From CAZVLE01 sp964627855 (GTDB lineage: Bacteria; Bacillota; Dethiobacteria; DTU022): a stretch of DNA of 56,903 bases. Location: NCBI GenBank assembly GCA_964627855.1, contig CAZVLE010000093.1:1-56903 (forward strand). Reading direction: 5' to 3'. A model generated the notes under the pieces. It was not told the DNA's origin and did not search any database. It saw nothing but the letters and a program-made list of their open reading frames with translations. This document shows, piece by piece, positions 42,392 through 50,544 of the stretch (position 1 is its first letter; each line of letters opens with the position of its first letter). Made by a program: the position numbers and the translations under genes.

Positions 42392-44392
42392 ATGACGGAA
42401 AAACCAAAAGTAGGTGTTTACGTCTGCCATTGCGGTATTAACATATCCGCAACTGTTGATGTAGACGCTGTTGCTGAATATGCGCAAAAGCTGCCCAATG
42501 TCGAGGTGGCGCGCACCTATTCATATATGTGTTCCGATCCCGGCCAGTCTCTGATTAAAAAGGACATCAAGGAGCTGGGCTTAAACCGGGTTGTAGTGGC
42601 TTCCTGCTCCCCCCGTATGCATGAAACAACCTTCAGAAAAGCAATCCAGGAAGCAGGAATTAACCCCTATTTCCTCGAGATGGCCAATATTCGGGAACAG
42701 TGTTCATGGGTCCATGAGGACATGGAAGAGTCCACTGCCAAAGCAGAGAAGCTGGTCAAGGCCTCGGTAGCAAAAGTGCGGCTGCTTGAACCCCTTGAAT
42801 CAAAGGAGGTAGATGCCGAGCCTGCCGCCCTGGTTATCGGGGCTGGTATTGCCGGTATCCAAGCCGCTCTAGACATTGCCGACGCCGGCTTTCAGGTGTA
42901 TCTTGTCGAAAAAACCCCTTCTGTGGGTGGGCGCATGGCCCAGCTTGACAAGACATTTCCTACGCTTGACTGCTCGGCCTGCATCCTTACACCGAAGATG
43001 GTCGATGCGGCAAGCCATCCAAACATAGAGCTGCTTAGCTATTCTGAAGTAGAAGAGATCGGGGGTTATATCGGTAATTTTGATGTCAAGGTGCGTAAAA
43101 AAGCCCGATATGTAGATTTTGAGAAATGTACCGGTTGTGGTGACTGCGCCGCTGAATGCCGGGTTAAGAATCGCATTCCCAGCGAGTTCGATCAGGGTAT
43201 GGGTAAGCGTTCAGCTATTTACCTGCCCTTTCCCCAGGCGGTTCCGGCCAAGTTTACCATTGATCCCGAGAACTGCCTTTACCTGACAAAAGGAAAGTGC
43301 GGCAAGAGCCCTAAGTGCCAGGAAGTCTGCCGTGCTGAAGCGATAAACTTTGATCAGGAAGATGAAATGGTCGAGTTTAAAGTCGGAGCCATTATCGTGG
43401 CCACCGGTTTTGATCCTTTTGATCCTTCCCGAAAGCCGGAATACGGGTATGACGATTACCCCAATGTAATCACCGGCATGGAAATGGAAAGGCTGGTTTC
43501 TGCTTCTGGTCCGACCGGGGGCAAGATAAAGATCTTTAATGGCGAGGAAGAAATAGAGCCAAAAGAAGTTGCCTTAATCAAGTGTGTTGGATCAAGAGAT
43601 CAGAGCGTTGGTAATGAATATTGTTCACGCGTCTGCTGCATGTACCTGGCCAAGCAGGCCCACCTGCTCAGGGATAAGCTGCCCGATGCCAATATCAGGA
43701 TCTATTACATGGATGTCAGGGCTTTCGGTAAAGGCTTCGAAGAGTTCTATGACCGGGTCCGCAGGGAAAATGTTCGTTATATCAGGGGCAACCCTTCGGA
43801 GATATTTAAGCGTGGCAATAAGCTTGTTGTAAAAGCGGAAGATACCCTGACCTCAACTCCCCTGGAAGATGAGGTCGACATGGTTGTCCTGGGAGTCGGC
43901 CTGGAACCACGAGCCGATATGCGTCAGATCATGGAACTGCTCAGGCTTTCCCAATCGCCAGATCGCTTTTTCCTGGAGGCTCACCCAAAATTAAGACCTG
44001 TCGATACGGCGACTGACGGAGTCTTCCTGGCCGGTTGCTGCCAGGGACCAAAAGATATTCCCGATACTGTCGCCCAGGCCAAAGCCGCTGCAGCTTCAGC
44101 GATGATACCGCTGGCCAGGGGTACGGTTGTAATCAGTGCCCAGGTAGCGGCGGTAGACGAAGCAACCTGCCGCGGTTGCGGATTTTGCGTGAATATCTGC
44201 CCCTATACGGCCATTGAGCTGGTTACGATCAACCGTTTTGGTCACGACGTTGAAGTGGCCAGGGTTAACGAGGCTCTCTGCAAGGGCTGCGGCTCATGCT
44301 CGGCAGCCTGCCTCTCTGATTCGATTCAACCAAAGTCGTTCCGCGATCGCCAGATACTACCACAAATAGCGGCATTGGGGGTCATGAAATGA
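42392..44392 (+). CDS. hdrA: HdrA, flavin-based electron-bifurcating subunit
   Basis: A 666-residue HdrA. The N-terminal domain starts KVGVYVCHCGINI, followed by the FAD/NAD motif VIGAGIAGIQAALDIAD (about 148-164). LDKTFPTLDCSACILTPKM, the HdrA-specific cysteine segment, comes next. An inserted ferredoxin region has CTGCGDC, and the C-terminal [4Fe-4S] pair has CRGCGFCVNICP and CKGCGSCSAAC. The bifurcating FAD sits in this subunit in characterised enzymes. I use the ATG at 42392, 12 nt after GGGAGG; the in-frame ATG at 42380 touches that site. It shares ATGAAATGA with the next gene. Confidence 0.93.
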   Translation: MTEKPKVGVYVCHCGINISATVDVDAVAEYAQKLPNVEVARTYSYMCSDPGQSLIKKDIKELGLNRVVVASCSPRMHETTFRKAIQEAGINPYFLEMANIREQCSWVHEDMEESTAKAEKLVKASVAKVRLLEPLESKEVDAEPAALVIGAGIAGIQAALDIADAGFQVYLVEKTPSVGGRMAQLDKTFPTLDCSACILTPKMVDAASHPNIELLSYSEVEEIGGYIGNFDVKVRKKARYVDFEKCTGCGDCAAECRVKNRIPSEFDQGMGKRSAIYLPFPQAVPAKFTIDPENCLYLTKGKCGKSPKCQEVCRAEAINFDQEDEMVEFKVGAIIVATGFDPFDPSRKPEYGYDDYPNVITGMEMERLVSASGPTGGKIKIFNGEEEIEPKEVALIKCVGSRDQSVGNEYCSRVCCMYLAKQAHLLRDKLPDANIRIYYMDVRAFGKGFEEFYDRVRRENVRYIRGNPSEIFKRGNKLVVKAEDTLTSTPLEDEVDMVVLGVGLEPRADMRQIMELLRLSQSPDRFFLEAHPKLRPVDTATDGVFLAGCCQGPKDIPDTVAQAKAAAASAMIPLARGTVVISAQVAAVDEATCRGCGFCVNICPYTAIELVTINRFGHDVEVARVNEALCKGCGSCSAACLSDSIQPKSFRDRQILPQIAALGVMK

Positions 44393-44820
44393 GCAAAGAC
44401 TATGAACCGAACATTGTAGCATTTCTCTGTAACTGGTGCTCCTATGCCGGTGCTGACCTGGCCGGAACGAGCCGGGTGCATTACCCGGCTAATATCCAGG
44501 TAATCAGGGTAATGTGTTCAGGCCGGGTCAACCCGCTCTATGTGATGAATGCGTTGCAGCAGGGTGCTGATGGAGTTCTCGTATCGGGTTGCCATCCCGG
44601 AGACTGCCATTACATGGAAGGTAATTATTATGCCAGGCGCCGCCTTGGGATGCTGAAAGATTTGCTGGAATTTGTCGGTGTAGACCCGAGGCGCTTTCAT
44701 ATGAGCTGGGTATCGGCTTCAGAAGGTCAAAAGTGGAAAGAAGTAGTGGAAAAAACCGTCGAAGATGCTCGAGAAGCCGGACCTTTTGAAGGTTTCCGGC
44801 GTCAGCAGATCGACTGGTAG
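44389..44820 (+). CDS. flxD: FlxD/MvhD-type [2Fe-2S] electron-transfer subunit
   Basis: A 143-residue MvhD-family protein with LCNWCSYAGADLAG at 13-26, then VMCSGRVNP and GCHPGDCHY for the cluster. In methanogens it links a hydrogenase to HdrA; in flx operons it links the NADH-oxidising FlxABC to HdrA. Here no hydrogenase gene is nearby and flxC, flxB and flxA follow, so the NAD(H) role is preferred. The cysteines are all standard codons; no Sec is needed. Start overlaps the hdrA stop by 4 nt. Confidence 0.9.
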   Translation: MSKDYEPNIVAFLCNWCSYAGADLAGTSRVHYPANIQVIRVMCSGRVNPLYVMNALQQGADGVLVSGCHPGDCHYMEGNYYARRRLGMLKDLLEFVGVDPRRFHMSWVSASEGQKWKEVVEKTVEDAREAGPFEGFRRQQIDW

Positions 44821-44835
44821 GAGGGGTTTTATACT

Positions 44836-45816
44836 ATGGATCTTGAACAATTACGTAAAACAGCGGCTGAGGTTGTAGCCCGTGACGATGTCAAGTATCT
44901 GATCGGTTGGAAACAGGGCTCATATGGTTATCGCATTGCCCCGAGCTTTGTTGAAGATGCTGCCGGCGCTGCAGAACTGACCTTTTCACCCCTCTGCACC
45001 GCCAATCTTGCTACTTACCTGACCCTGGTGGAAAAGTTGCCGGTGCCTCGCGGAGAGAAGGCCGACGAAAGAAAGGTTGCCCTGATGGTTAAAGGATGTG
45101 ACAGCCGGGCTGTGACCCAACTCCTGGTTGAACATGGTATCCACCGCGATCAGGTGGTAATTATTGGCTGTCCCTGTCCCGGAGTGGTTGATCCGGTTTT
45201 ACTGGCGGAAAAATACCCGGAGACCGAAGACCGGGTTGAATTGAAATGGAATGGTGACGGTTTTCTGATCATCCGGGATGGCAAGGAAGAAAAAGTAGCC
45301 AGAGATGAACTTCTTGCCGAGAAATGCCGGCTTTGTCGTTATCCAAACCCGGTGATCAGCGATGTCTTGATCGGAGAAGCTGTAGAAACCTGGGAACCGG
45401 CTGAAGATAGCGCGGTAGCAGAAATTGAAGAGCAAGATTATGACAGTCGCTGGGACTACTGGAAAAAGCAGTTTGACCGCTGTGTGCGCTGTTATAGCTG
45501 CCGTAATGTTTGTCCGCTCTGTTACTGCCAGGATTGTATTCTTGATCGTCTCAGCCCGACCTGGGTTAACCGTTCTGTTAACTTTTCTGAGAATACGGCT
45601 TTCAATATTACCCGGGCTTTTCACCTGGCCGGCCGCTGCATCGAGTGCGGTGAGTGTGAAAGGGTTTGCCCGGCTAATATTCCCCTGGGCAGGTTAAATC
45701 GCAAGCTGGCCCGGGAAGTGCGGGAGAAGTACGGATTTGAAGCCGGGGTTGATCCCGAAGCCGATCCGTTCCAGGCCAGTTTTAAGCCTGATGATCCCGA
45801 GGACTTCATACTGTAG
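44836..45816 (+). CDS. flxC: FlxC-like iron-sulfur protein (FrhB/FdhB-related)
   Basis: A 326-residue protein with an N-terminal FrhB-like domain (VALMVKGCDSRAV and IIGCPCPGVV, about 82-120) and two iron-sulfur motifs near the C-terminus: CVRCYSCRNVCPLCYCQDC (about 216-234) and CIECGECERVCPANIP (about 266-281). It is the FlxC type in the Desulfovibrio-style flx operon. GGAGGGG lies 8 nt before the ATG, 15 nt after flxD. It probably carries electrons between FlxB and FlxD. Confidence 0.82.
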   Translation: MDLEQLRKTAAEVVARDDVKYLIGWKQGSYGYRIAPSFVEDAAGAAELTFSPLCTANLATYLTLVEKLPVPRGEKADERKVALMVKGCDSRAVTQLLVEHGIHRDQVVIIGCPCPGVVDPVLLAEKYPETEDRVELKWNGDGFLIIRDGKEEKVARDELLAEKCRLCRYPNPVISDVLIGEAVETWEPAEDSAVAEIEEQDYDSRWDYWKKQFDRCVRCYSCRNVCPLCYCQDCILDRLSPTWVNRSVNFSENTAFNITRAFHLAGRCIECGECERVCPANIPLGRLNRKLAREVREKYGFEAGVDPEADPFQASFKPDDPEDFIL

Positions 45817-45827
45817 AGGTGGGTGAT

Positions 45828-46841
45828 ATGTCAGCGATGCTGTTGAATAAAGAAAAGTTGCCTGATTTTATCGGAAAACTGGCCGGAAAAACTCTATGGG
45901 CTCCTCAGGCAGAGGGCGAAACGCTATCTTTTGCTCCACTTGCTGAAGGTGAAGTACCCGTCCTAGAGTTTAGAAATACAAGAGTACCACCAAAGGGAGC
46001 TCTGTTTCCCCAGACTGAAACCATGTACAGCTTTCAACTGGGTACTGAAGAGCTGACTGAGCCAAAATTGGAAGAGGAAGTCGTGGTATTTGGCATTCGT
46101 CCCTGCGATGCCAGGGCTATGACCATAGTGGAAAAACTTTTCCGCTGGGATGTCGACGACCCTTATTACCTGAAGAGACAGGAACTGGTGACGCTGGTAG
46201 GACTGGCCTGCAATGAACCTGGTTTGAATTGTTTCTGCCCCTCAGTCGGAGGCGGCCCAGCTTCAACCGAAGGCCTGGATTTGCTGATGGTTGACCTTGG
46301 GGACCGTTACCTCCTGGAAGCTGTTACAGCCAAAGGTGAAGCCATTATAGCTGAAGCTAAGGATATCCTTGATGAAGCAAATGACGAAGCCCTGAAGGCT
46401 AAGGGAGAGGTTGTTGCTGCCGCCGAGAAGAAAATCAAGCGCGCTATTGATACAGAAGGAGTGCCTGAAGGGTTGCCAGGCTTATGGGAAGATCCGCTCT
46501 GGAAAAGAGTCTCAGCTGCCTGTCTGGGTTGCGGCACCTGTACCTATCTTTGCCCGACCTGCCACTGTTTTGATATTCAGGATGAGACAGAAGGGTTCGA
46601 AGCAAGACGTTGCCGCATGTGGGACTCCTGCATGTTCGAAGAATATACCCTGCACACGTCAGGGCATAATCCCCGTCCCGCTCGCAGGGAGCGAACCCGT
46701 AACCGGATCAATCACAAGTACAGCTATTATGTGGACAAGTTTGATGTGATCGCCTGTGTTGGTTGCGGTCGTTGTACCAACCTCTGCCCTGTCAATATAG
46801 ATATCATTGATATTCTGGGGCAGGTGAAGGAGGCGCTATGA
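45828..46841 (+). CDS. flxB: FlxB-like 4Fe-4S dicluster subunit (sulfhydrogenase beta/AsrA-related)
   Basis: A 337-residue protein related to HydB of sulfhydrogenase and AsrA of anaerobic sulfite reductase. It has VVVFGIRPCDARAM near 85-98, CNEPGLNCFC, and C-terminal CLGCGTCTYLCPTCHC and CVGCGRCTNLCPVNI. A 35-residue Ala/Glu/Lys-rich helix lies near 165-200. It passes electrons between FlxA and FlxC. The ATG at 45828 has GAGGTGGG upstream; a GTG at 45819 overlaps it. The stop meets the next start. Confidence 0.85.
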   Translation: MSAMLLNKEKLPDFIGKLAGKTLWAPQAEGETLSFAPLAEGEVPVLEFRNTRVPPKGALFPQTETMYSFQLGTEELTEPKLEEEVVVFGIRPCDARAMTIVEKLFRWDVDDPYYLKRQELVTLVGLACNEPGLNCFCPSVGGGPASTEGLDLLMVDLGDRYLLEAVTAKGEAIIAEAKDILDEANDEALKAKGEVVAAAEKKIKRAIDTEGVPEGLPGLWEDPLWKRVSAACLGCGTCTYLCPTCHCFDIQDETEGFEARRCRMWDSCMFEEYTLHTSGHNPRPARRERTRNRINHKYSYYVDKFDVIACVGCGRCTNLCPVNIDIIDILGQVKEAL

Positions 46842-47686
46842 TGACGGAACATAACCCCTATATGCCCTATATGGCAACTGTAGAGGAAACCTGGCACGAA
46901 ACCGGCGGAGATCGCGCCATTAAAACCTTTAAGGTGGTTTTTGACGATCAGGAGTTGCGTGAAAAATGGAGCCACCTGCCTGGACAGTGTGCAATGATCG
47001 GGGTTTTGGGTGAAGGTGAGAGCATGATATCAATATCGTGTTCTCCCACCGAGGGAAAATTCCTGCGCTTTTCGGTCATGCGCATGGGCAAAGTTACCCA
47101 GGCTTTGCATCAGTTGGATCCGGGTGACAAGATGACGGTTCGCGGCCCTTATGGTAATAATTTTCCTGTCGATGAATGGCAGGGTAAGCAGATCCTGACC
47201 ATTGGTGGCGGTATTGGCCAGGCTCCTCTGCGGCCGATCGTCGAGTATGTCAAGGCAAACCGTGACAAATATGCCGGGTTGACCATGATTTATGGGGCCC
47301 GCACGTCGGGAGATCTTTGCTTTAAAGGTGAATTTGATGAGATGAGCAAAAACAGTGATCTTGCCTGTCACCTGACCATTGACGTGGAGGAAGAAGGCTG
47401 GGACCATAATGTTGGCTTTGTACCGCAAATGCTGCTTGACCTGAACCCTTCGCCCGATAATACCATTGCCATTACCTGCGGTCCGCCGATAATGATTCGT
47501 TTTGTCCTTGAAAATCTAAAAAAACTTGGGTTTTCAGACGACCAGATCTATACCACGCTGGAGAACAGGATGAAGTGCGGTATTGGAAAATGTGGCCGTT
47601 GTAATGCCGGAAACATGTATGTATGTAAAGATGGCCCTGTTTTCAGTTATTCTGTTTTGAAGGACATCCCGGAAGCTTTTGCCTAA
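46841..47686 (+). CDS. flxA: FlxA-like FAD/NAD(H)-binding subunit with [2Fe-2S]
   Basis: A 281-residue ferredoxin-NAD(P) reductase-fold protein. It has RGPYGNNFPVDEW for FAD, TIGGGIGQAPLRPIV and MIYGARTSGDL for the nucleotide, and the C-terminal CGIGKCGRCNAGNMYVC for [2Fe-2S]. It resembles HydG, AsrB and FlxA and would be the NAD(H) exit of the complex. I prefer the ATG at 46841, 7 nt from AAGGAGG; the ATG at 46838 is only 4 nt away. It ends the operon and is followed by a strong terminator. Confidence 0.87.
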   Translation: MTEHNPYMPYMATVEETWHETGGDRAIKTFKVVFDDQELREKWSHLPGQCAMIGVLGEGESMISISCSPTEGKFLRFSVMRMGKVTQALHQLDPGDKMTVRGPYGNNFPVDEWQGKQILTIGGGIGQAPLRPIVEYVKANRDKYAGLTMIYGARTSGDLCFKGEFDEMSKNSDLACHLTIDVEEEGWDHNVGFVPQMLLDLNPSPDNTIAITCGPPIMIRFVLENLKKLGFSDDQIYTTLENRMKCGIGKCGRCNAGNMYVCKDGPVFSYSVLKDIPEAFA

Positions 47687-47722
47687 AAGGCATCTAGCCG
47701 TTGTATGGTGATTAAAAAAACT

Positions 47723-47757
47723 GAAGCGCACCCTGCGGCAAAGGGTGCGCTTCTTTT
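47723..47757 (+). terminator. Terminator of the Etf-Hdr-Flx operon
   Basis: GAAGCGCACCCT (47723-47734) pairs perfectly with AGGGTGCGCTTC (47742-47753), a 12-bp stem with a 7-nt loop, then TTTT. It ends the 8.3-kb run that starts at 39416. Confidence 0.9.
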
Positions 47758-47815
47758 GAGTGTGTTTGGCATTATAGTTGCCCTGGCCACTAAAGAAGCA
47801 TCTCAAACTGTTCCC

Positions 47816-47844
47816 TTGTGAGGGCTGCTCGGTTGTGCTAAGAT
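47816..47844 (+). promoter_or_regulatory. Predicted promoter of the RseC-like gene
   Basis: TTGTGA (47816-47821), a 17-nt spacer and TAAGAT (47839-47844), each 4/6 to consensus. It lies about 30 nt before the AAGGAAGGAG site of the next gene. Confidence 0.4.
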
Positions 47845-47874
47845 TTATTTAGTTTTAAGGAAGGAGCTTCATAA

Positions 47875-48342
47875 ATGGAGCAGTATGGACAGGTTATTGA
47901 GAAGAAGGGTGAAACTGCATCAGTAGATCTGCAGCGGCACCTGGCCTGCGCTAGTTGTGGCAAGTGCGGCATCTTAAGTGGTTCAAACAAGCGCCGGATA
48001 ACTGTCGAGGCCTTGAATCCCATCAATGCCGAAGTAGGACAGAGGGTGCTCCTTGAATCTGACGATCGTCAAATCATATTTATCTCTTTCATGCTTTATC
48101 TTGTTCCATTGGCCGGTCTTCTGGGTGGGATCATTTTGTGGTTGCGTATTGCCGATCTGATGGGGCTCGCCGGAAGCCAGGAATTAGGGGCGGCAGTGGT
48201 CGGGTTTGCCCTCATGGCAATGATATTTTTACTGATTCGGATTTGGGATCGCAGGGTAAAAGATAATCCGCAGTATAAGCCGGTCATAACCGCTTTGATC
48301 GAAGCAGGAACCGAAGAATGTAGCAATGACGATAGTGATTAA
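47875..48342 (+). CDS. RseC/MucC-family membrane protein
   Basis: A 155-residue protein of the SoxR-reducing/RseC family. Its N-terminal cytoplasmic part has a four-cysteine cluster motif ACASCGKCGILSG (about 24-36, with Cys25, Cys28 and Cys31 visible). Two membrane helices follow (about 68-90 and 103-124). Family members are often encoded with Rnf complexes and may help insert or reduce Fe-S electron carriers. Here it follows the Hdr-Flx operon but has its own promoter, so a functional link is only suggestive. Confidence 0.72.
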   Translation: MEQYGQVIEKKGETASVDLQRHLACASCGKCGILSGSNKRRITVEALNPINAEVGQRVLLESDDRQIIFISFMLYLVPLAGLLGGIILWLRIADLMGLAGSQELGAAVVGFALMAMIFLLIRIWDRRVKDNPQYKPVITALIEAGTEECSNDDSD

Positions 48343-48419
48343 TGGTTATGGATCCGTGTTAGTTAATTTTTAAGGATTGGCCACTTTGTTAAAGATAGCT
48401 TGCCGGGGAGGTAGAAAAG

Positions 48420-49451
48420 GTGTCGGGTGAATATAATGTAGCAGTAGTTGGCGCAACCGGTATGGTCGGACAGAAGATGATCGAGGTTTTAATGGAACGA
48501 AAATTTCCAGTGAAATCATTTAAGCTTTTAGCTTCAGCCCGTTCGGCGGACACAAGGATTGACATTGGAGGCACGGAGCATACAGTTGAAGAACTGCAGG
48601 CCGGCTCTTTTAAAGGCGTTGACTATGCTTTTTTCAGCGCCGGAGAAAGCATCAGCAGAGAATTTGCTCCCTTTGCAGTTAGAGAAGGAGCGGTAGTAAT
48701 TGATAACAGTAATGCCTTCCGCATGGATGATGGAATTCCTCTGGTTGTTCCGGAGGTTAATCCTGACAGCGCTTTTGACCACAAGGGCATTATTGCCAAC
48801 CCCAACTGCTCGACAATTCAGATGGTAGTTGCCCTGAAGCCCCTTCAGGAGGCAGCACCTATAAAACGTATAGTTGCCGCTACCTATCAGGCTGTTTCCG
48901 GTGCCGGCAAGGAAGCCGTTGATGAGTTACATGAACAGTGCCGGGCTGTTTTAGCCGGTGAAGCTATCAGGGCTGAAAGAATTCCCCTCAAGGGGGCCCT
49001 GCGCAATTACCAGATTGCCTTCAACTGCGTACCGCAAATTGATATTTTTGTTGAAGATGGTTACTGCAAGGAAGAACTGAAAATGGTGCGGGAGACGAGG
49101 AAGATCATGGGGTTGCCTGATCTGGCGGTGACAGCGACAACCGTTCGTTTACCGGTTGTAACCGGTCATTCCATCGCTTTGAATGTAGAATTTCTCAATC
49201 CGCTTCCACCTTCACAGGCACGAGAAATCCTTGAACATGCACCTGGAATCAGGGTGATTGATGATCCTGATAAATTAGCCTACCCGATGCCTCTTGATGC
49301 CGCGGGTGATGATGCTGTATTTGTCGGGCGGATCCGTCCTGATTCTACCGTTGCTTACGGCCTCAATCTTTGGGTTGTTTCTGATAATATACGCAAAGGA
49401 GCAGCCACCAATTCAATCCAGATTGCAGAATTGTTGACTGGCAAAAAATGA
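48420..49451 (+). CDS. asd: Aspartate-semialdehyde dehydrogenase
   Basis: A 343-residue NADPH enzyme for aspartate semialdehyde synthesis, feeding lysine, diaminopimelate, threonine and methionine. It has VVGATGMVGQKM (9-20), SFMKG-like SFKGVDYAFFSAG, and the catalytic Cys130 in NPNCSTIQM. A histidine in VVTGHSIALN completes the site. The GTG start at 48420 has GGGGAGG 8 nt before. It opens an asd-aroF-tyrA group of amino-acid genes. No dapA or aspartokinase lies next to it. Confidence 0.95.
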   Translation: MSGEYNVAVVGATGMVGQKMIEVLMERKFPVKSFKLLASARSADTRIDIGGTEHTVEELQAGSFKGVDYAFFSAGESISREFAPFAVREGAVVIDNSNAFRMDDGIPLVVPEVNPDSAFDHKGIIANPNCSTIQMVVALKPLQEAAPIKRIVAATYQAVSGAGKEAVDELHEQCRAVLAGEAIRAERIPLKGALRNYQIAFNCVPQIDIFVEDGYCKEELKMVRETRKIMGLPDLAVTATTVRLPVVTGHSIALNVEFLNPLPPSQAREILEHAPGIRVIDDPDKLAYPMPLDAAGDDAVFVGRIRPDSTVAYGLNLWVVSDNIRKGAATNSIQIAELLTGKK

Positions 49452-49530
49452 TTGATCTGTTTTGATTGTGTTTGTTGGTTTTAGATTAAGGGAAATTTGA
49501 ACCATAACCTGACCCGAAAGGAAGTTTTCA

Positions 49531-50544
49531 ATGATTGTTGTCATGAATCCCGGAGTTAACGAAAAAGAGATCACTAAAATTACCGATAAGCTGAAAAAAA
49601 TGGGCTATGGTGTCCACCTTTCAACCGGTGAAAACCGGACTGTAATCGGAGTGATTGGTCAACGTCGTGAAGAAGTAGCCCAGGCCATGGAAGCAATGCC
49701 CGAAGTTGAAAAGGTTGTTTTTATTTCCAGGCCCTTTAAATTGGCCGGTCGGGAGTTTCACCCTGAAGATACGGTGATCAGTATTGGCAATGTTACAATT
49801 GGAGGATCCGAACTGGTTATCATGGCCGGGCCCTGTGCCATTGAAGGCGAAGAACAGTTGATGGAAGCTGCAAAAGCGATCAATGGGGCTGGGGCTAAGG
49901 TTTTAAGGGCAGGGGCGTTCAAACCACGAACATCGCCGTATAGCTTTCAGGGCCTGGAAGAGCAGGGTCTGCAATTCCTCAACGAAGTCAGGGCTAAAAC
50001 CGGCCTGCTTATTGTGACAGAGGTTATGGATCAATTCACCGTTGAAAAAGTTGCCGAGTGCGCTGATATTATTCAGGTTGGGGCGCGTAACATGCAAAAC
50101 TACTTTCTCTTAAGGGAACTGGGGAAAATACGCAAACCGGTTTTGCTCAAGAGAGGCTTGTCGGCTACGATCGAAGAATGGTTGATGGCTGCTGAATATA
50201 TCCTTAGCGGTGGCAACTACGAAGTAATGCTTTGCGAAAGAGGCATAAGAACCTACGAGCCCTATACTCGCAATACATTGGATTTAAGTGCGGTGCCATT
50301 GATTAAGATGTTAAGTCACTTGCCGGTAATTGTTGATCCCAGCCATGGAACGGGTTTGTCTGCCCTGGTTCCGGCCATGAGCAGGGCGGCAGTAGCTGCC
50401 GGTGCAGATGGTTTGATGATTGAAGTGCATCCTAATCCGCAGGAAGCGCTCTCTGACGGGCCTCAGTCTTTAACCCCTGAGCAGTTTAATGGCCTGGTCA
50501 GGGAACTCAAGGGGGTGGCTTTAAGTGTCGGTAAACTCATCTGA
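49531..50544 (+). CDS. aroF: DAHP synthase (type I-beta, with N-terminal ferredoxin-like domain)
   Basis: A 337-residue enzyme joining phosphoenolpyruvate and erythrose 4-phosphate, the first step of aromatic synthesis. The N-terminal 70 residues form the ferredoxin-like regulatory domain (MIVVMNPGVNEKEITK) of the Thermotoga-type enzyme. The catalytic barrel has MAGPCAIEGEEQ, RAGAFKPRTSPYSFQG, KRGLSATIEEW and VDPSHGTG. Its 3' end overlaps tyrA by 20 nt. Inhibition by tyrosine or phenylalanine is typical of this class. Confidence 0.94.
   Translation: MIVVMNPGVNEKEITKITDKLKKMGYGVHLSTGENRTVIGVIGQRREEVAQAMEAMPEVEKVVFISRPFKLAGREFHPEDTVISIGNVTIGGSELVIMAGPCAIEGEEQLMEAAKAINGAGAKVLRAGAFKPRTSPYSFQGLEEQGLQFLNEVRAKTGLLIVTEVMDQFTVEKVAECADIIQVGARNMQNYFLLRELGKIRKPVLLKRGLSATIEEWLMAAEYILSGGNYEVMLCERGIRTYEPYTRNTLDLSAVPLIKMLSHLPVIVDPSHGTGLSALVPAMSRAAVAAGADGLMIEVHPNPQEALSDGPQSLTPEQFNGLVRELKGVALSVGKLI

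Noticed and set aside
44389..44820. Selenocysteine in the FlxD/MvhD-like protein
   Set aside because: All motif cysteines are standard codons and the frame has no internal TGA.
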